Shown here piece by piece: positions 36,652 through 46,453 of a stretch of DNA of 64,000 nt. The translations under genes were made by a program, and so were the position numbers. The notes beneath the pieces were generated by a model, which was not told the origin of the DNA, made no database searches, and saw nothing but the letters and a program-made list of their open reading frames with translations. Source of the DNA: Acidimicrobiaceae bacterium (GTDB taxonomy: Bacteria; Actinomycetota; Acidimicrobiia; Acidimicrobiales; Ilumatobacteraceae); the NCBI GenBank assembly GCA_003569125.1, contig BGOG01000002.1:62001-126000 (forward strand), read 5' to 3'. Every line of letters starts with the position of its first letter. Position 1 is the first letter of the stretch.

Positions 36652-37119
36652 ATGAACGATCCACAACGCGGTGAGATAGTCCCCGAAAATAAACTCGAAG
36701 AAAATAATCTCGTAGAAGAAACCGTCACGGCGCCGGCCAAGGTCATGCGAATCGGCTCGATGATCAAGCAGTTGCTCGACGAGGTTCGTTCGATGACGCT
36801 TGACAGTCCATCTCGTGAACGACTCGCAGAAATTTATGAGCGCTCAATTGTCGAATTGGCGACAGCGTTGTCGCCCGACTTGCAAGAAGAACTAAAGACA
36901 CTTGCCTTGCCGTTCAAAGATGGCGAAATACCATCAGAAGCAGAATTGCGAATCGCCAAAGCCCAACTCGTCGGCTGGCTTGAGGGTCTGTTTCACGGTA
37001 TTCAAGCAACGATGTTTGCGCAACAACTTTCGATGCGTCAGCAGTTTGAACAAAAGCAGATCCAGTCGGGTGAGGCACCCAGTGCTCAGCCAGGAGATCG
37101 CCCCGGAACATATTTGTAA
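36652..37119 (+). CDS. bpa: Bpa, bacterial proteasome activator (DUF2587)
   Basis: An ATP-independent ring-forming activator of the 20S proteasome. The conserved body is IGSMIKQLLDEVRSMTLDSPSRERLAEIYERSIVELATALSPDLQEEL and AKAQLVGWLEGLFHGIQATMFAQQ. The last four residues are GTYL, the equivalent of the GQYL tail of mycobacterial Bpa that docks into proteasome pockets. The acidic N-terminus is disordered. Its presence implies a proteasome in this organism, although no prcBA is in the window. The stop overlaps the dnaE ATG by one base (TAATG). Confidence 0.93.
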   Translation: MNDPQRGEIVPENKLEENNLVEETVTAPAKVMRIGSMIKQLLDEVRSMTLDSPSRERLAEIYERSIVELATALSPDLQEELKTLALPFKDGEIPSEAELRIAKAQLVGWLEGLFHGIQATMFAQQLSMRQQFEQKQIQSGEAPSAQPGDRPGTYL

Positions 37120-40100
37120 TGGGTGATTCGTTCACCCATCTTCATGTTCACACAGAGTTCTCGATGCTTGACGGTGCGTCGCGTCTGGACGAACTCGTCG
37201 AGTGCGCGGTCAACGACTCGCAAAAGGCCCTCGGGATCACCGATCACGGCAACATGTACGGGGTCATCGATTTTTATAAAGAGTGCACCAAACGCGGGGT
37301 CAAGCCGATCATCGGTACCGAGGCCTATATGGCCTACGAGACTCGAACAGAGCGTCCAACGCGTCGCGGAAAACTAGATGACAGTGGTGGCGACACTGAA
37401 GCGGGCAAAAAACTTTACTATCACTTGACTTTGCTCGCCGAGAACAACACTGGTTATCAAAATTTGATTCAGTTGGCAAGTTTGGCGTTTCTCGAGGGTT
37501 ACTACTACCAGCCACGCATGGATTGGGAGTTGCTCACGAAATATCACGAAGGTTTGATCGCGACCTCTGGTTGTCTGGGTGGTCATGTGTTGCAAGCACT
37601 TAAAAATGGCAAAGAAGAAGAGGCCTTAAAAACTGCCGCCCGACTTCAAGATATTTTCGGCAAGGATAATTTTTTTATCGAGTTGCAAGATCATGGGATT
37701 CCGTTGCAGATTGAAACGAACCCAAAATTGATCGAGATCGGCAAAAAAATCGGCGCGCCGTTGTTGGCGACGAACGATTGTCATTACACCCATCGCGAAG
37801 ACAGTCATTCGCATGATGCTTTGTTGTGTGTGCAAACCGGTAGCACGATCGCCGACCCGAATCGTTTGAAGTTTGAAGGTCAAGAGCACTACCTGAAATC
37901 TGCCAAAGAAATGCGCTGGCTATTTCGTGAACAGATCACGGCATGTGACAACACTCTTTGGATAGCCGAGCGAGCAAAAGTTCAAATCGATTTTGGTGTG
38001 CCAGTGTTGCCTGATTTTCCAATCCCAGAAGGATTTGCAGATGATCATGCATACCTTGAACACCTGACGTGGCAGGGTGCCCAGCAACGGTGGGGCGAAA
38101 AACTTCCGGCTGATGTCGTTGAGCGCGTGGCATACGAACTATTGACGATCAAGACGATGGGTTTCAGTTCATATTTTCTAATCGTTTGGGATCTCGTGCG
38201 ATATGCGCGAGAGCAATCAATTCGTGTCGGCCCCGGTCGCGGTTCGGCCGCAGGTTGCGCCGTGGCGTATTCATTGCGAATCACCGACCTCGATCCGATT
38301 CGTTACGACTTGTTATTTGAACGGTTCTTGAATCCGGGGCGACGCAGCATGCCTGATATCGACATGGACTTCGACTCGCGATATCGCGATGAGATGATTC
38401 GCTACGCATCTGCAAAATACGGCCGTGATCACGTGGCGCAGATTATTACTTTTGGCACGATCAAGGCTCGCAACTCAGTGCGAGATGCGGCGCGAGTGCT
38501 GGGGTTGCCTTATGGATTAGGCGACAAGATCGCAAAGTTGATGCCGCCGGTCGTGATGGGTCGAGATACACCCCTCAAATATTGCTTTGAAGAGGACGAA
38601 AAACATTTGTCGGGTTATAAAGCAGCGAGCGAATTGCGAGCCCTGTATGACCTCGACCCAGATGTCAAACGGGTAATTGATGTCGCCCGTGGCCTTGAAG
38701 GTCTGAAACGAAATGTCGGTATCCATGCCGCCGCAGTGGTGATCACCAAAGAAAAACTCACGCAGTATTTGCCGATCCAAAGAAAGGCCGAGTCGGGGCA
38801 AGATGCCGAACTCGCACCAATCGTGACGCAATATGAAATGCATGCTGTCGAAGAACTCGGTCTTTTGAAAATGGATATTCTCGGTCTGAGAAACCTGGAC
38901 GTGATTACTGACACGAATAAAATGATCCAAGAGTTGCGCGACCCTGACTTCGATATCGACAAAGTCTCATTTGACGACAAGAAGACTTTCGATTTGTTGC
39001 GTCGCGGCGACACGACCGGCGTTTTTCAACTTGAGTCGACGAACATTCGCGCGTTGGTTCGCAGTATGGTGCCGAGCACTTTGGATGACCTGGCGGCAAT
39101 CGTCGCGCTGTATCGGCCTGGCCCGATGGCCGCGAATATGCACAACGATTTTGCAGATTTCAAGAACGGTCGAAAACAGCCTGAGTTGTTTCACCCCGAT
39201 GCCCAAGAATTGCTCGGCGACACATATGGTTTGATGATTTATCAAGAAAGCATGATGCGTGTTGCGCAAAAATTCGCGGGGTACAGCCTCGAAAAGGCGG
39301 ACGACCTTCGCAAGGCGTGCGGCAAAAAAAATCGCGAAGACATGGCCAAACAGCGCGTGAGTTTTGAGACTGGTTGCGTCGACAATGGTTATGGCCCCGT
39401 GTTGGGTGAAAAACTTTTCGACTCAATCGAGCATTTCGCAGACTACGCATTCGGCAAAAGTCACGCCTACGGCTACGGATTTCTTGCATATCAAACGGCT
39501 TATCTCAAGGCGCATTATCCCGTCGAATACATCGCTTGTTTGTTGACGAGCGTCAAAGCAAACTATGACCGAGCCGCAGTATTTCTTGCCGATGCTCGAG
39601 CCAACGAGATCATCGTGCGAACGCCAGATATCAATACATCGGGGGTCGACTTTGTGCCCGTGATCGATGGCGAGCAGAAAGTCATAAGTTTCGGGTTGTC
39701 GGCGATTCGTAATGTGGGCGAGGCGCTCGTCACTAATTTGGTCGAATATCGTCGCAACAATCAACCCTTCACTTCTTTCTACGATTTTGCCGACCGCGCA
39801 CCGGTGTCGACGCTCAACAAGCGAACCGTCGAGTCTTTGATCAAAGCCGGCGCATTCGACTCACTTGGTCACCCGCGCAAGGGTTTGCTCGCGGTTTTTG
39901 AACCGATAATCGAGAACACTTTGGTGCGACGCCGTGAGCGTGATCAAGGAGTAATGAGTTTGTTCGGCGACGATGATGGTTCAGGTTCTGGGTTTTCGGA
40001 GCGAATCGAAATACCACAAATCAATTACGAAAAGTCAGAACAACTCAAGATCGAGCGCGAGATGCTCGGTTTATACGTTTCAGATCATCCATTGCGCGGG

Positions 40101-40646
40101 GTCGAGGGTCAACTGCGTCGAAAAGTTGAGTGTTCATTGATCGACCTCGAAGAAAAACCTGATGGCGCATTTTTGAAATTAGGTGGAGTAATCACATCTG
40201 TTGACCGAAAGTTCACCCGCAAAGGTGCTCAAATGGCGGTTTTGAAAATCGAAGATCTGCAGGGGTCGATCGAGGTAACGGTGTTTCCAAAAACTTACGA
40301 AAAATTTGGTCATTTAATTGAAGAAGATAAAATTGTCATAGTTCGTGGTCGTCTTGATCGACGCGATGAATCATTGATCGCGTTCAACGCACAAGAGATC
40401 CAGGTTGTCGAACCAATGCGGGCGAGCGACTTGAGCGTGCACATCGAGTTGCCCGGGCCCGCTTTATCAGAAGAAGCGATAAATGAGTTGCAAGAGTTGT
40501 TGCGCGAACACACTGGTCTTACGCCCGTTCAATTGCATATGCCGGGGGGCAAGGCGTTGCGATTGCCTGACGAGTTCAATGTAGATATTGATCGTGCGAT
40601 GGGACGACTTCGTGCGTCTTATGGTGACAGCGTTTATATCGGTTAG
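37119..40646 (+). CDS. dnaE: DNA polymerase III alpha subunit
   Basis: The replicative polymerase. 1175 intact residues: an N-terminal PHP domain with HLHVHTEFSMLDGA and ALGITDHGNMYG, the C-family polymerase core with GPGRGSAAGCAVAYSL and the catalytic PDIDMDFDSRYRDEMI (near residue 412), a fingers region with FGTIKARNSVRDAARVLG, a tandem HhH, and a C-terminal OB fold (FLKLGGVITSVDRKFTRKGAQMAVLKIEDL). The PHP histidines look retained, as in actinobacterial DnaE1 proofreading forms. It is probably cotranscribed with bpa. Confidence 0.96.
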   Translation: MGDSFTHLHVHTEFSMLDGASRLDELVECAVNDSQKALGITDHGNMYGVIDFYKECTKRGVKPIIGTEAYMAYETRTERPTRRGKLDDSGGDTEAGKKLYYHLTLLAENNTGYQNLIQLASLAFLEGYYYQPRMDWELLTKYHEGLIATSGCLGGHVLQALKNGKEEEALKTAARLQDIFGKDNFFIELQDHGIPLQIETNPKLIEIGKKIGAPLLATNDCHYTHREDSHSHDALLCVQTGSTIADPNRLKFEGQEHYLKSAKEMRWLFREQITACDNTLWIAERAKVQIDFGVPVLPDFPIPEGFADDHAYLEHLTWQGAQQRWGEKLPADVVERVAYELLTIKTMGFSSYFLIVWDLVRYAREQSIRVGPGRGSAAGCAVAYSLRITDLDPIRYDLLFERFLNPGRRSMPDIDMDFDSRYRDEMIRYASAKYGRDHVAQIITFGTIKARNSVRDAARVLGLPYGLGDKIAKLMPPVVMGRDTPLKYCFEEDEKHLSGYKAASELRALYDLDPDVKRVIDVARGLEGLKRNVGIHAAAVVITKEKLTQYLPIQRKAESGQDAELAPIVTQYEMHAVEELGLLKMDILGLRNLDVITDTNKMIQELRDPDFDIDKVSFDDKKTFDLLRRGDTTGVFQLESTNIRALVRSMVPSTLDDLAAIVALYRPGPMAANMHNDFADFKNGRKQPELFHPDAQELLGDTYGLMIYQESMMRVAQKFAGYSLEKADDLRKACGKKNREDMAKQRVSFETGCVDNGYGPVLGEKLFDSIEHFADYAFGKSHAYGYGFLAYQTAYLKAHYPVEYIACLLTSVKANYDRAAVFLADARANEIIVRTPDINTSGVDFVPVIDGEQKVISFGLSAIRNVGEALVTNLVEYRRNNQPFTSFYDFADRAPVSTLNKRTVESLIKAGAFDSLGHPRKGLLAVFEPIIENTLVRRRERDQGVMSLFGDDDGSGSGFSERIEIPQINYEKSEQLKIEREMLGLYVSDHPLRGVEGQLRRKVECSLIDLEEKPDGAFLKLGGVITSVDRKFTRKGAQMAVLKIEDLQGSIEVTVFPKTYEKFGHLIEEDKIVIVRGRLDRRDESLIAFNAQEIQVVEPMRASDLSVHIELPGPALSEEAINELQELLREHTGLTPVQLHMPGGKALRLPDEFNVDIDRAMGRLRASYGDSVYIG

Positions 40647-40715
40647 TAGAAACAGTTGCCTTAATTAACCTGCGCTATCGGAAATCGAGTTTTTTGCTGG
40701 CAGAATAGAGGTGTT

Positions 40716-41372
40716 ATGTCGCTTGTTGTCAAGACCAAAGACGCCTCACAGTTAATGGATACTGATCTTGATGAACTCGCCTCGATGGGTGGTTCATTCG
40801 GAATCGGCGCAATTTCGAAAGCAAAAGAAGACTGGGTGCTGTTTGCCAGCGCGCGACTCGACAACAAGTTGCATGGTTTCATGTTCTCGACTCTCGAGCG
40901 CATCGGTGGCACACCTTGTGTGTTGTTGGGCATGCTCAGTGTCAAGCCAACATCAAAACGCGATCAGATTCTTAAAGGTTTGATGAGCGAGGCGTACCAT
41001 CGCGCACTGATGGCGTTTCCAGACGAAGATGTTGTGGTCGGATCACGGTTTGTCGACTCTGACGCACTCGAGGCCTTCAAGTCACTCACCGAAATGATTC
41101 CGCGACCTGACCATAAAGCGGTCGGCGAAGAGCGCGCTTGGGGTCGGCGTCTGGCCCGTCGCTTCGGTTGCGAATCAACTTACGACGAACAATCTTTTGT
41201 TATCAAGAGCAATGGTCAAAGTGGTTTCATGGATTTTCAATCGCTCAAACCAGGCAAGGCTCCTGCCGATATCAAGGCAATGTTTAAAACGGTTTCGTCA
41301 AAGAAGGCCGGTGTACTCGTGGTGCATGGCTGGACAATGACCGAAAATCTTTTGAAGCTCGGCAAACACTAA
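40716..41372 (+). CDS. conserved protein of unknown function after dnaE
   Basis: A soluble 218-residue protein I do not recognise. The N-terminal half alternates strands and helices (DWVLFASARLDNKLHGFMFSTLERIGGTPCVLLGMLSVKPTSKRDQILKGLMSEAYHRALM), a pattern somewhat like GNAT acyltransferases, but no acetyl-CoA loop is evident. The C-terminal half is basic and ends GVLVVHGWTMTENLLKLGKH. It has no signal peptide or membrane segment. It follows dnaE by 69 bp and precedes a nitroreductase gene by 10 bp. Confidence 0.65.
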   Translation: MSLVVKTKDASQLMDTDLDELASMGGSFGIGAISKAKEDWVLFASARLDNKLHGFMFSTLERIGGTPCVLLGMLSVKPTSKRDQILKGLMSEAYHRALMAFPDEDVVVGSRFVDSDALEAFKSLTEMIPRPDHKAVGEERAWGRRLARRFGCESTYDEQSFVIKSNGQSGFMDFQSLKPGKAPADIKAMFKTVSSKKAGVLVVHGWTMTENLLKLGKH

Positions 41373-41382
41373 GAGTTCTGCC

Positions 41383-41988
41383 ATGCAGTTCGCGGACTGT
41401 GTTCGCTCGCGCAAGATGGTGCGATCTTTTCGCAGCGATCCAGTCGCACCAGAATTAGTTGAACGGATAGTCGAACTCGCATCGCGTGCACCATCGGCGG
41501 GCAAAACTCAAGGTTGGCATTTCTTGGTATTGCAAGGCGCCGAGACTTCGCAGTTTTGGGATACAACATTGCCTGCCAAAAAACGATCCTCGTTCAAATG
41601 GAAGCACTTGCTTGATGCGCCGATCATTGGCTTGGTTTTCGCCGATTCGGCGGCTTATGTCGCGCGCTACAGCGAGTCGGATAAATCTTCAACCGGTTTG
41701 GGTAACAGTGAATCGAGTTGGCCGACACCATATTGGACAGTGGACGCATCTTTCGCAACGATGACATTGTTGTTGGCGGCTCACGATGTGGGGCTGGGTG
41801 CGCTATTTTTCGCGGTGTTCTCAGGTGAGGATGAATTGCGCGAACTTTTGAACGTGCCGACAGATTTACAACTGATCGGCGCAGTGGCGATGGGTTGGCC
41901 TCGAACTCAAGAAAAAAATATAAGCGGATTGAGTGCCAGCCGCACGAGGCGTACGCCAGCACAGATCACGCATTTTGGCAAATGGTAA
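41383..41988 (+). CDS. nitroreductase family (FMN) protein
   Basis: A 201-residue FMN-dependent oxidoreductase. It has the RKMVRSFRSDPVAPELVERIVELASRAPSAGKTQGWHF start, where the Arg/Ser residues bind FMN phosphate, and the C-terminal AAHDVGLGALFFAVF and LIGAVAMGWP. The substrate is unknown; family members reduce nitroarenes, quinones or unsaturated compounds, and some actinobacterial forms use F420. It ends 2 bp from the convergent YyaL-type gene. Confidence 0.82.
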   Translation: MQFADCVRSRKMVRSFRSDPVAPELVERIVELASRAPSAGKTQGWHFLVLQGAETSQFWDTTLPAKKRSSFKWKHLLDAPIIGLVFADSAAYVARYSESDKSSTGLGNSESSWPTPYWTVDASFATMTLLLAAHDVGLGALFFAVFSGEDELRELLNVPTDLQLIGAVAMGWPRTQEKNISGLSASRTRRTPAQITHFGKW

Positions 41989-41990
41989 AA

Positions 41991-43984
41991 TTAATTGAAC
42001 GCCGTGCGCAGAGCCGTCTTAAATTCGTCGATCGTCGAGGCTGGTTTGGCACAGGTGTAGTTCTGGCAGACGAATGCGAGATTTTCTGGTCGATCAAGCC
42101 AGAGCGGCGATTCATATTTTTCGCCCCATGCGATCACAGCGGTTGGCAGCCAATGTTTTTGAAATTCTTTCAGTAGTTCCGGGCGAGAACCAGTTATAGC
42201 GATCTCGGTTACACCAGCAGTTTGAAGATGCACTGCATTCAATAAATTAGCAAACGCACTTGGTGCGCCGGCGGCAATCCGTGAAAAAAGCGCATGATGT
42301 CTAATGCGGCTTGGTTGTATTTAGAACTTCCAGTCAAAGCGCCAAGTCTGATCAGCGACAACGCGGCGGTCGAATTTGCAGATGGTGTGGCATTGTCAAG
42401 CAAATCTTTTTGACGAACAATCAACTGTTCGGCATCGTTGGCGATCGTGTACAGACCAGAATTTTTCGGATCCCAATAATTTTCAAGTAGTTGGTCGGCT
42501 ACGTTTTGGGCGTGGGTTATCCACGACGATTTGCCGGTTGCTTCACCCAGTCTCGTGAAGGCGTCGATCAGATTCGCCAAGTCACTGGCTAGTGCGCGAT
42601 GCCTGGCCTGCGGCACGCCGGATTCTTGCCAACTGCGCAGCCAGCGACCGTTCTCGTCTCGCAATTCGCGCAACATGAACTCGCCATTGCGTTGTGCCGC
42701 ATCAAGCCAATCTGGGCGCTCAAATAAGACCGCCGCCTCGACAAGTGAAGCAGTCATCATCGCGTTCCATTCGGTTAGAACTTTGTCGTCAAGTAGTGGC
42801 CAAGTTCGTGATGAACGTGCCTTCAATAACAGGCTTCGAATCTTGTCAACTTCGGGCGTGCGTTTGAACAATCCGCGGTGGTTCAAGCGAACCGGAATAT
42901 TTGAGCCTTCAAAGTTTCCCGACTCGGTAATTTCGTACCATTCAAGTGCGGTTTCGACAAGGTCAGCAGGCAGAATTTCTCGCACCTGCGAGGGTGTGAA
43001 GACGTAAAAATATCCTTCGTGTGAATGCCCTTGGTCGTCTAGTGAGTCGGCGTCTTGAGCGCTGAAAAATCCGCCGTTTTCGTGTCGCAGATCGCGCAGA
43101 AGATACTCGACAGTTTCTTCGACCACTTGTCGCCACTTTGGTTCATTGAACACAACCGCCGCATGTGTGTAGACACGAACAAGCAGAGCCTGGTCGTAGA
43201 GCATTTTTTCGAAGTGTGGCACCAGCCATTTTTCGTCGACACTGTATCGCGAAAAGCCGCCACCCAGATGGTCGTACATGCCACCTGAAGCCATCGCATC
43301 TAACGTCGTAGTCAAGATGTTGCGCGTGGTCGGACTGCCGTCGTTCAAATAACTTCGGACAAGCAGATCGAGGTTCATTGTGCTCGGAAACTTCGGAGCG
43401 CCACCAAACCCACCCCATCTCTGATCAAAGGTTTGACCAAGTTCACTGACCGCGTGGGTAAAAAGATCAATGGTTGGCAGAGTTGCGTCTGGCGTGATTC
43501 GCGCCGTTCTGCCTAAAGACTCGACTAGTGCCGCAATGTTGTTTTCGATGTCATCGCGTCGATTATGCCAAGCGTCATTAATCGCATTCATCAACTGGAT
43601 AAATGACGGCTTCGGAAAATATGTTCCGCCGAAAAATGGTCGACCATCAGGCGTCATAAAAACCGTCATCGGCCAACCGCCCCGACCCGACATCGCTTGC
43701 ACGGCGTCCATATAAAGGGCGTCGATATCGGGTCGTTCTTCGCGATCAACTTTGATGTTGACGAACAGTTGGTTCATCAGGTTTGCAGTTTCGTCGTCTT
43801 CAAAACATTCATGAGCCATGACATGGCACCAATGACATGCCGAGTAGCCGACCGACAGCAATACCGGAACATTTCGCTGGCGCGCCAGATCAAAGGCTTC
43901 AGACCCCCAACCAAACCAATCAACCGGATTGTCTTTGTGCTGGCGTAGATACGGACTTGTTTCAGTTGCGAGTCGATTTGTCAT
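41991..43984 (-). CDS. YyaL/DUF255 thioredoxin-domain protein (frame break near the 3' end)
   Basis: A large cytosolic protein (about 664 residues) joining a thioredoxin-like domain to a six-hairpin glycosidase-like barrel. The N-terminus has LATETSPYLRQHKDNPVDW and the CxxC-type SACHWCHVMAHECF (Cys 50 and 53), then DREERPDIDALYM and GWPMTVFMTPDG. The barrel carries GGGFSRYSVDEKWLVPHFEKMLYDQALL and DKVLTEWNAMM. The first ORF stops at 42239; the expected GAPSAFANLLNAVHLQTAG continues in the second ORF (42242-41991). One C or G lost near 42270 explains it. Family function is unclear; a sugar epimerase fold is predicted. Confidence 0.87.
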
Positions 43985-43988
43985 TGAC

Positions 43989-45584
43989 TCAAACTTTGAC
44001 TTTTTCGATCACGTCGATTAACACAGTGCTCCTGAGTTTTGGGTATTTTGCTGTCGCTGCACTGCTAACTCGCATCAGGCATTTGCCGATTTCGCTGAAC
44101 ACAACCGAAGACTTGTTTTTTATCGAACACGGACCTGAAATAATTTTCAAACTTGGATTGCCTTTGGATGCGCTTTCAATCAGGGTCTTGAAATTGACCG
44201 TAGAGCCGACTTCGAATGCCGTTGACGAAGCCCATACGCCTACAACGCGTGTAGTCGTCGCCGAATAACGGATTTGTGGTGTTCCACCGAGAGTGATCAG
44301 GGTTCCGAGTCGAAGAAATGAACCGAGGTCATCAATCGTCGGGGTATACCGAAGTTCTTGCGCGCGGGCGATCGACACACAATCATTGGGTATCACCGCT
44401 GTTGCTTCACCTGGTGAACCGCAGCGGTACCACTGCAGTCTTTCGGTTTGTGGCAGTTGCAATGTGTTGGCGATGATTTCGATGCTGACGCGACCAACAG
44501 GCGAGAAAGTTGGATACGCAATTTCATTGGCAAAAAAACCAAGCGCCCTAAATATTGCGTACACATTCACCAATCCCGCGCCAAAAGTCGTATCTCTGCC
44601 GATTTCGCCGATGTCTGTTGCTGTCGCAACAATCACTTCGCGAACTTGCATGGCAGTCATTGTCGGTTTGGCTGACATGATTAGCGCTGCAACACCGCTG
44701 ACAAATGCGGTGGCCATCGATGTGCCGCTCATCGTGATGTATGGTTCGCCCGCGTTAGCGCAAGCGCGCGTGGCGTCGACTCGTGATCCGGTTCTAATTG
44801 TCGAGCAGATGCCAACGCCCGGCGCCGTGACATCGATGTAACCGCCACGCTGCGTAAATGTCGGCGAACCCATTGTTTGATCTATTGCCGTGACCGCCAA
44901 AGTCAAATCATTACCGGCAGGATAGGTCGTTGCTGCATTCGGCCCGGCGTTACCGGCTGCGGCTATCACGAGTACGTTTTTATCGACGGCATATTGAATC
45001 GCGCTTTGTAATGGTTCAGTCTGTCCGATGCCGCCGAGTGAAAGATTAATCACCCGTGCACCAAGCTCGACCGCATATCGAATAGCAAGAGCGACGTCAG
45101 CTTCTGAGCCGTCGCCATTTGAGTCAAGAACTCTGATCGGAATAATCTTCGCATCTGGCGCTACACCCGCGATTCCGATGTCGTTGTTGGCCTGGGCCGC
45201 AATAATTCCAGCGACGTGAGTGCCATGTCCAATTGGATCGACATCGTTCGCACCGTCAACTGAACGACCACGGATTATTGAACGACCAGGCAAAAGATTC
45301 ACCGAGAGGTCTACATTTGGCCCTGAGCCCGAGTCGACAACCGCAACCAAAACATTTGCGCCGGTAGAAACACTCCAAACTTCGTTGGCATGAATGATTT
45401 GCAATCCCCATTGTGCTTCGTAGCCGACATCTACCCCTAACGCTTCAACTTGGGTGGAGAATTCGTTTTGATAATCTCGTCTTGAGTCAGTTGAAGCCAG
45501 TGCTGCACCCTGAAAATTTGCGAGAACCAGAACCACTGAGATTAATTGAACGATTAATTTTCTTAACTGAAATACCTTTTTCAA
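43989..45584 (-). CDS. secreted S8 subtilisin-like serine protease
   Basis: A 531-residue exported protease. The signal peptide is MKKVFQLRKLIVQLISVVLVLANFQGAALA. The S8 catalytic triad is Asp84 (AVVDSGSG), His120 (DPIGHGTHVAG) and Ser289 (MSGTSMATA), with the oxyanion Asn in AAAGNAGPNAATT. There is no long prodomain: only about 45 residues precede the catalytic fold. After residue 370 a beta-rich C-terminal region of about 160 residues has two Cys pairs (WYRCGSPGE, PNDCVS, GPCS, GKCLM) likely to form disulfides outside the cell. No cell-wall anchor or transmembrane helix follows. Lies between YyaL and the InhA-like gene on the same strand. Confidence 0.9.
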   Translation of the reverse strand: MKKVFQLRKLIVQLISVVLVLANFQGAALASTDSRRDYQNEFSTQVEALGVDVGYEAQWGLQIIHANEVWSVSTGANVLVAVVDSGSGPNVDLSVNLLPGRSIIRGRSVDGANDVDPIGHGTHVAGIIAAQANNDIGIAGVAPDAKIIPIRVLDSNGDGSEADVALAIRYAVELGARVINLSLGGIGQTEPLQSAIQYAVDKNVLVIAAAGNAGPNAATTYPAGNDLTLAVTAIDQTMGSPTFTQRGGYIDVTAPGVGICSTIRTGSRVDATRACANAGEPYITMSGTSMATAFVSGVAALIMSAKPTMTAMQVREVIVATATDIGEIGRDTTFGAGLVNVYAIFRALGFFANEIAYPTFSPVGRVSIEIIANTLQLPQTERLQWYRCGSPGEATAVIPNDCVSIARAQELRYTPTIDDLGSFLRLGTLITLGGTPQIRYSATTTRVVGVWASSTAFEVGSTVNFKTLIESASKGNPSLKIISGPCSIKNKSSVVFSEIGKCLMRVSSAATAKYPKLRSTVLIDVIEKVKV

Positions 45585-46361
45585 TTAGGCACCCATCGCG
45601 TGGAAACCGCCATCCACATGAATTATCTCTCCAGTGGTTGAAGGAAACCAGTCACTGAGCATTGCCACGCAACTTCGCGCGACGCTATTCGAGTTGTTTA
45701 CATCCCAACCAAGAGGTGCACGTTCACCCCAGACATCTTCGAACGATCCAAATGTGGGTATTGATTTGGCGGCCATCGTGCGAATCGGGCCGGCAGCAAT
45801 TAAGTTGCAACGAATTTGTTTTGCACCGAGTGCCTTGGCCAAATATCTGTTGGTGCTTTCGAGTGCCGATTTTGCGACGCCCATCCAGTTGTAGGCGGGC
45901 CAAGCGACCGTGTTATCGAAATCGAGACCGACAATTGAGCCACCATTGGTCATCAACGGAGTGAATGACTCTGCAAGTGTCTTCAACGAATACGCCGAAA
46001 TTTGCATCGCCACGGCGACATCAGCCCAAGTCGCCGCCATGAAATCATCACCCAGACAAACCGCTGGCGCAAAACCAATCGAGTGCAGCACTCCGTCTAC
46101 ACGACCCAGATCGCCAAAATGTTGTTTAACTGCATTTCGTGCGCTTTCAACATGGGCATCCACGGTGACATCGAATTCGACCACCGGCGCCGGCTTGGTC
46201 AACTTGCGAGCCGTTCGCTCGGTAATAGATAAACCACGTCCTGCACCAGTTAAGACGACATTTGCCCCTTCTTGTTGGGCAAGTTGGGCCACGCCAAATG
46301 CCAGAGACGCATCGGTGAGCACACCCGATATGACGATATTTTTCCCATCAAGAATTCCCAC
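45585..46361 (-). CDS. InhA-type enoyl-[ACP] reductase
   Basis: An NADH-dependent short-chain dehydrogenase that completes each cycle of type II fatty acid elongation. The text follows mycobacterial InhA closely: GILDGKNIVISGVLTDASLAFG, VDGVLHSIGFAP, NGGSIVGLDFDNTVAWPAYNWMGVAKSALESTNRYLA with the catalytic Tyr-x6-Lys, CNLIAAGPIRTMAAKSI and GEIIHVDGGFHAMGA. GTG at 46361 gives the family start; the track ORF is 22 residues longer. The stop and the subtilase start abut with no gap. It is transcribed divergently from npdG across 92 bp. Confidence 0.88.
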   Translation of the reverse strand: MGILDGKNIVISGVLTDASLAFGVAQLAQQEGANVVLTGAGRGLSITERTARKLTKPAPVVEFDVTVDAHVESARNAVKQHFGDLGRVDGVLHSIGFAPAVCLGDDFMAATWADVAVAMQISAYSLKTLAESFTPLMTNGGSIVGLDFDNTVAWPAYNWMGVAKSALESTNRYLAKALGAKQIRCNLIAAGPIRTMAAKSIPTFGSFEDVWGERAPLGWDVNNSNSVARSCVAMLSDWFPSTTGEIIHVDGGFHAMGA

Positions 46362-46453
46362 GTGGTAAACGGTAGTTGGTCGAAACCAGTTTGCGTTGCG
46401 TCGGAGTTCATTGGCTAGTAAATACACACCTCAAGTAAGTAGTGTTGCGAGTC

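Noticed and set aside
26150-40710. The shared 10-mer GGCAGAATAG upstream of ftsZ and of the unknown gene at 40716
   Set aside because: One shared 10-mer among many intergenic pairs in 64 kb is expected by chance, and no flanking similarity was seen.
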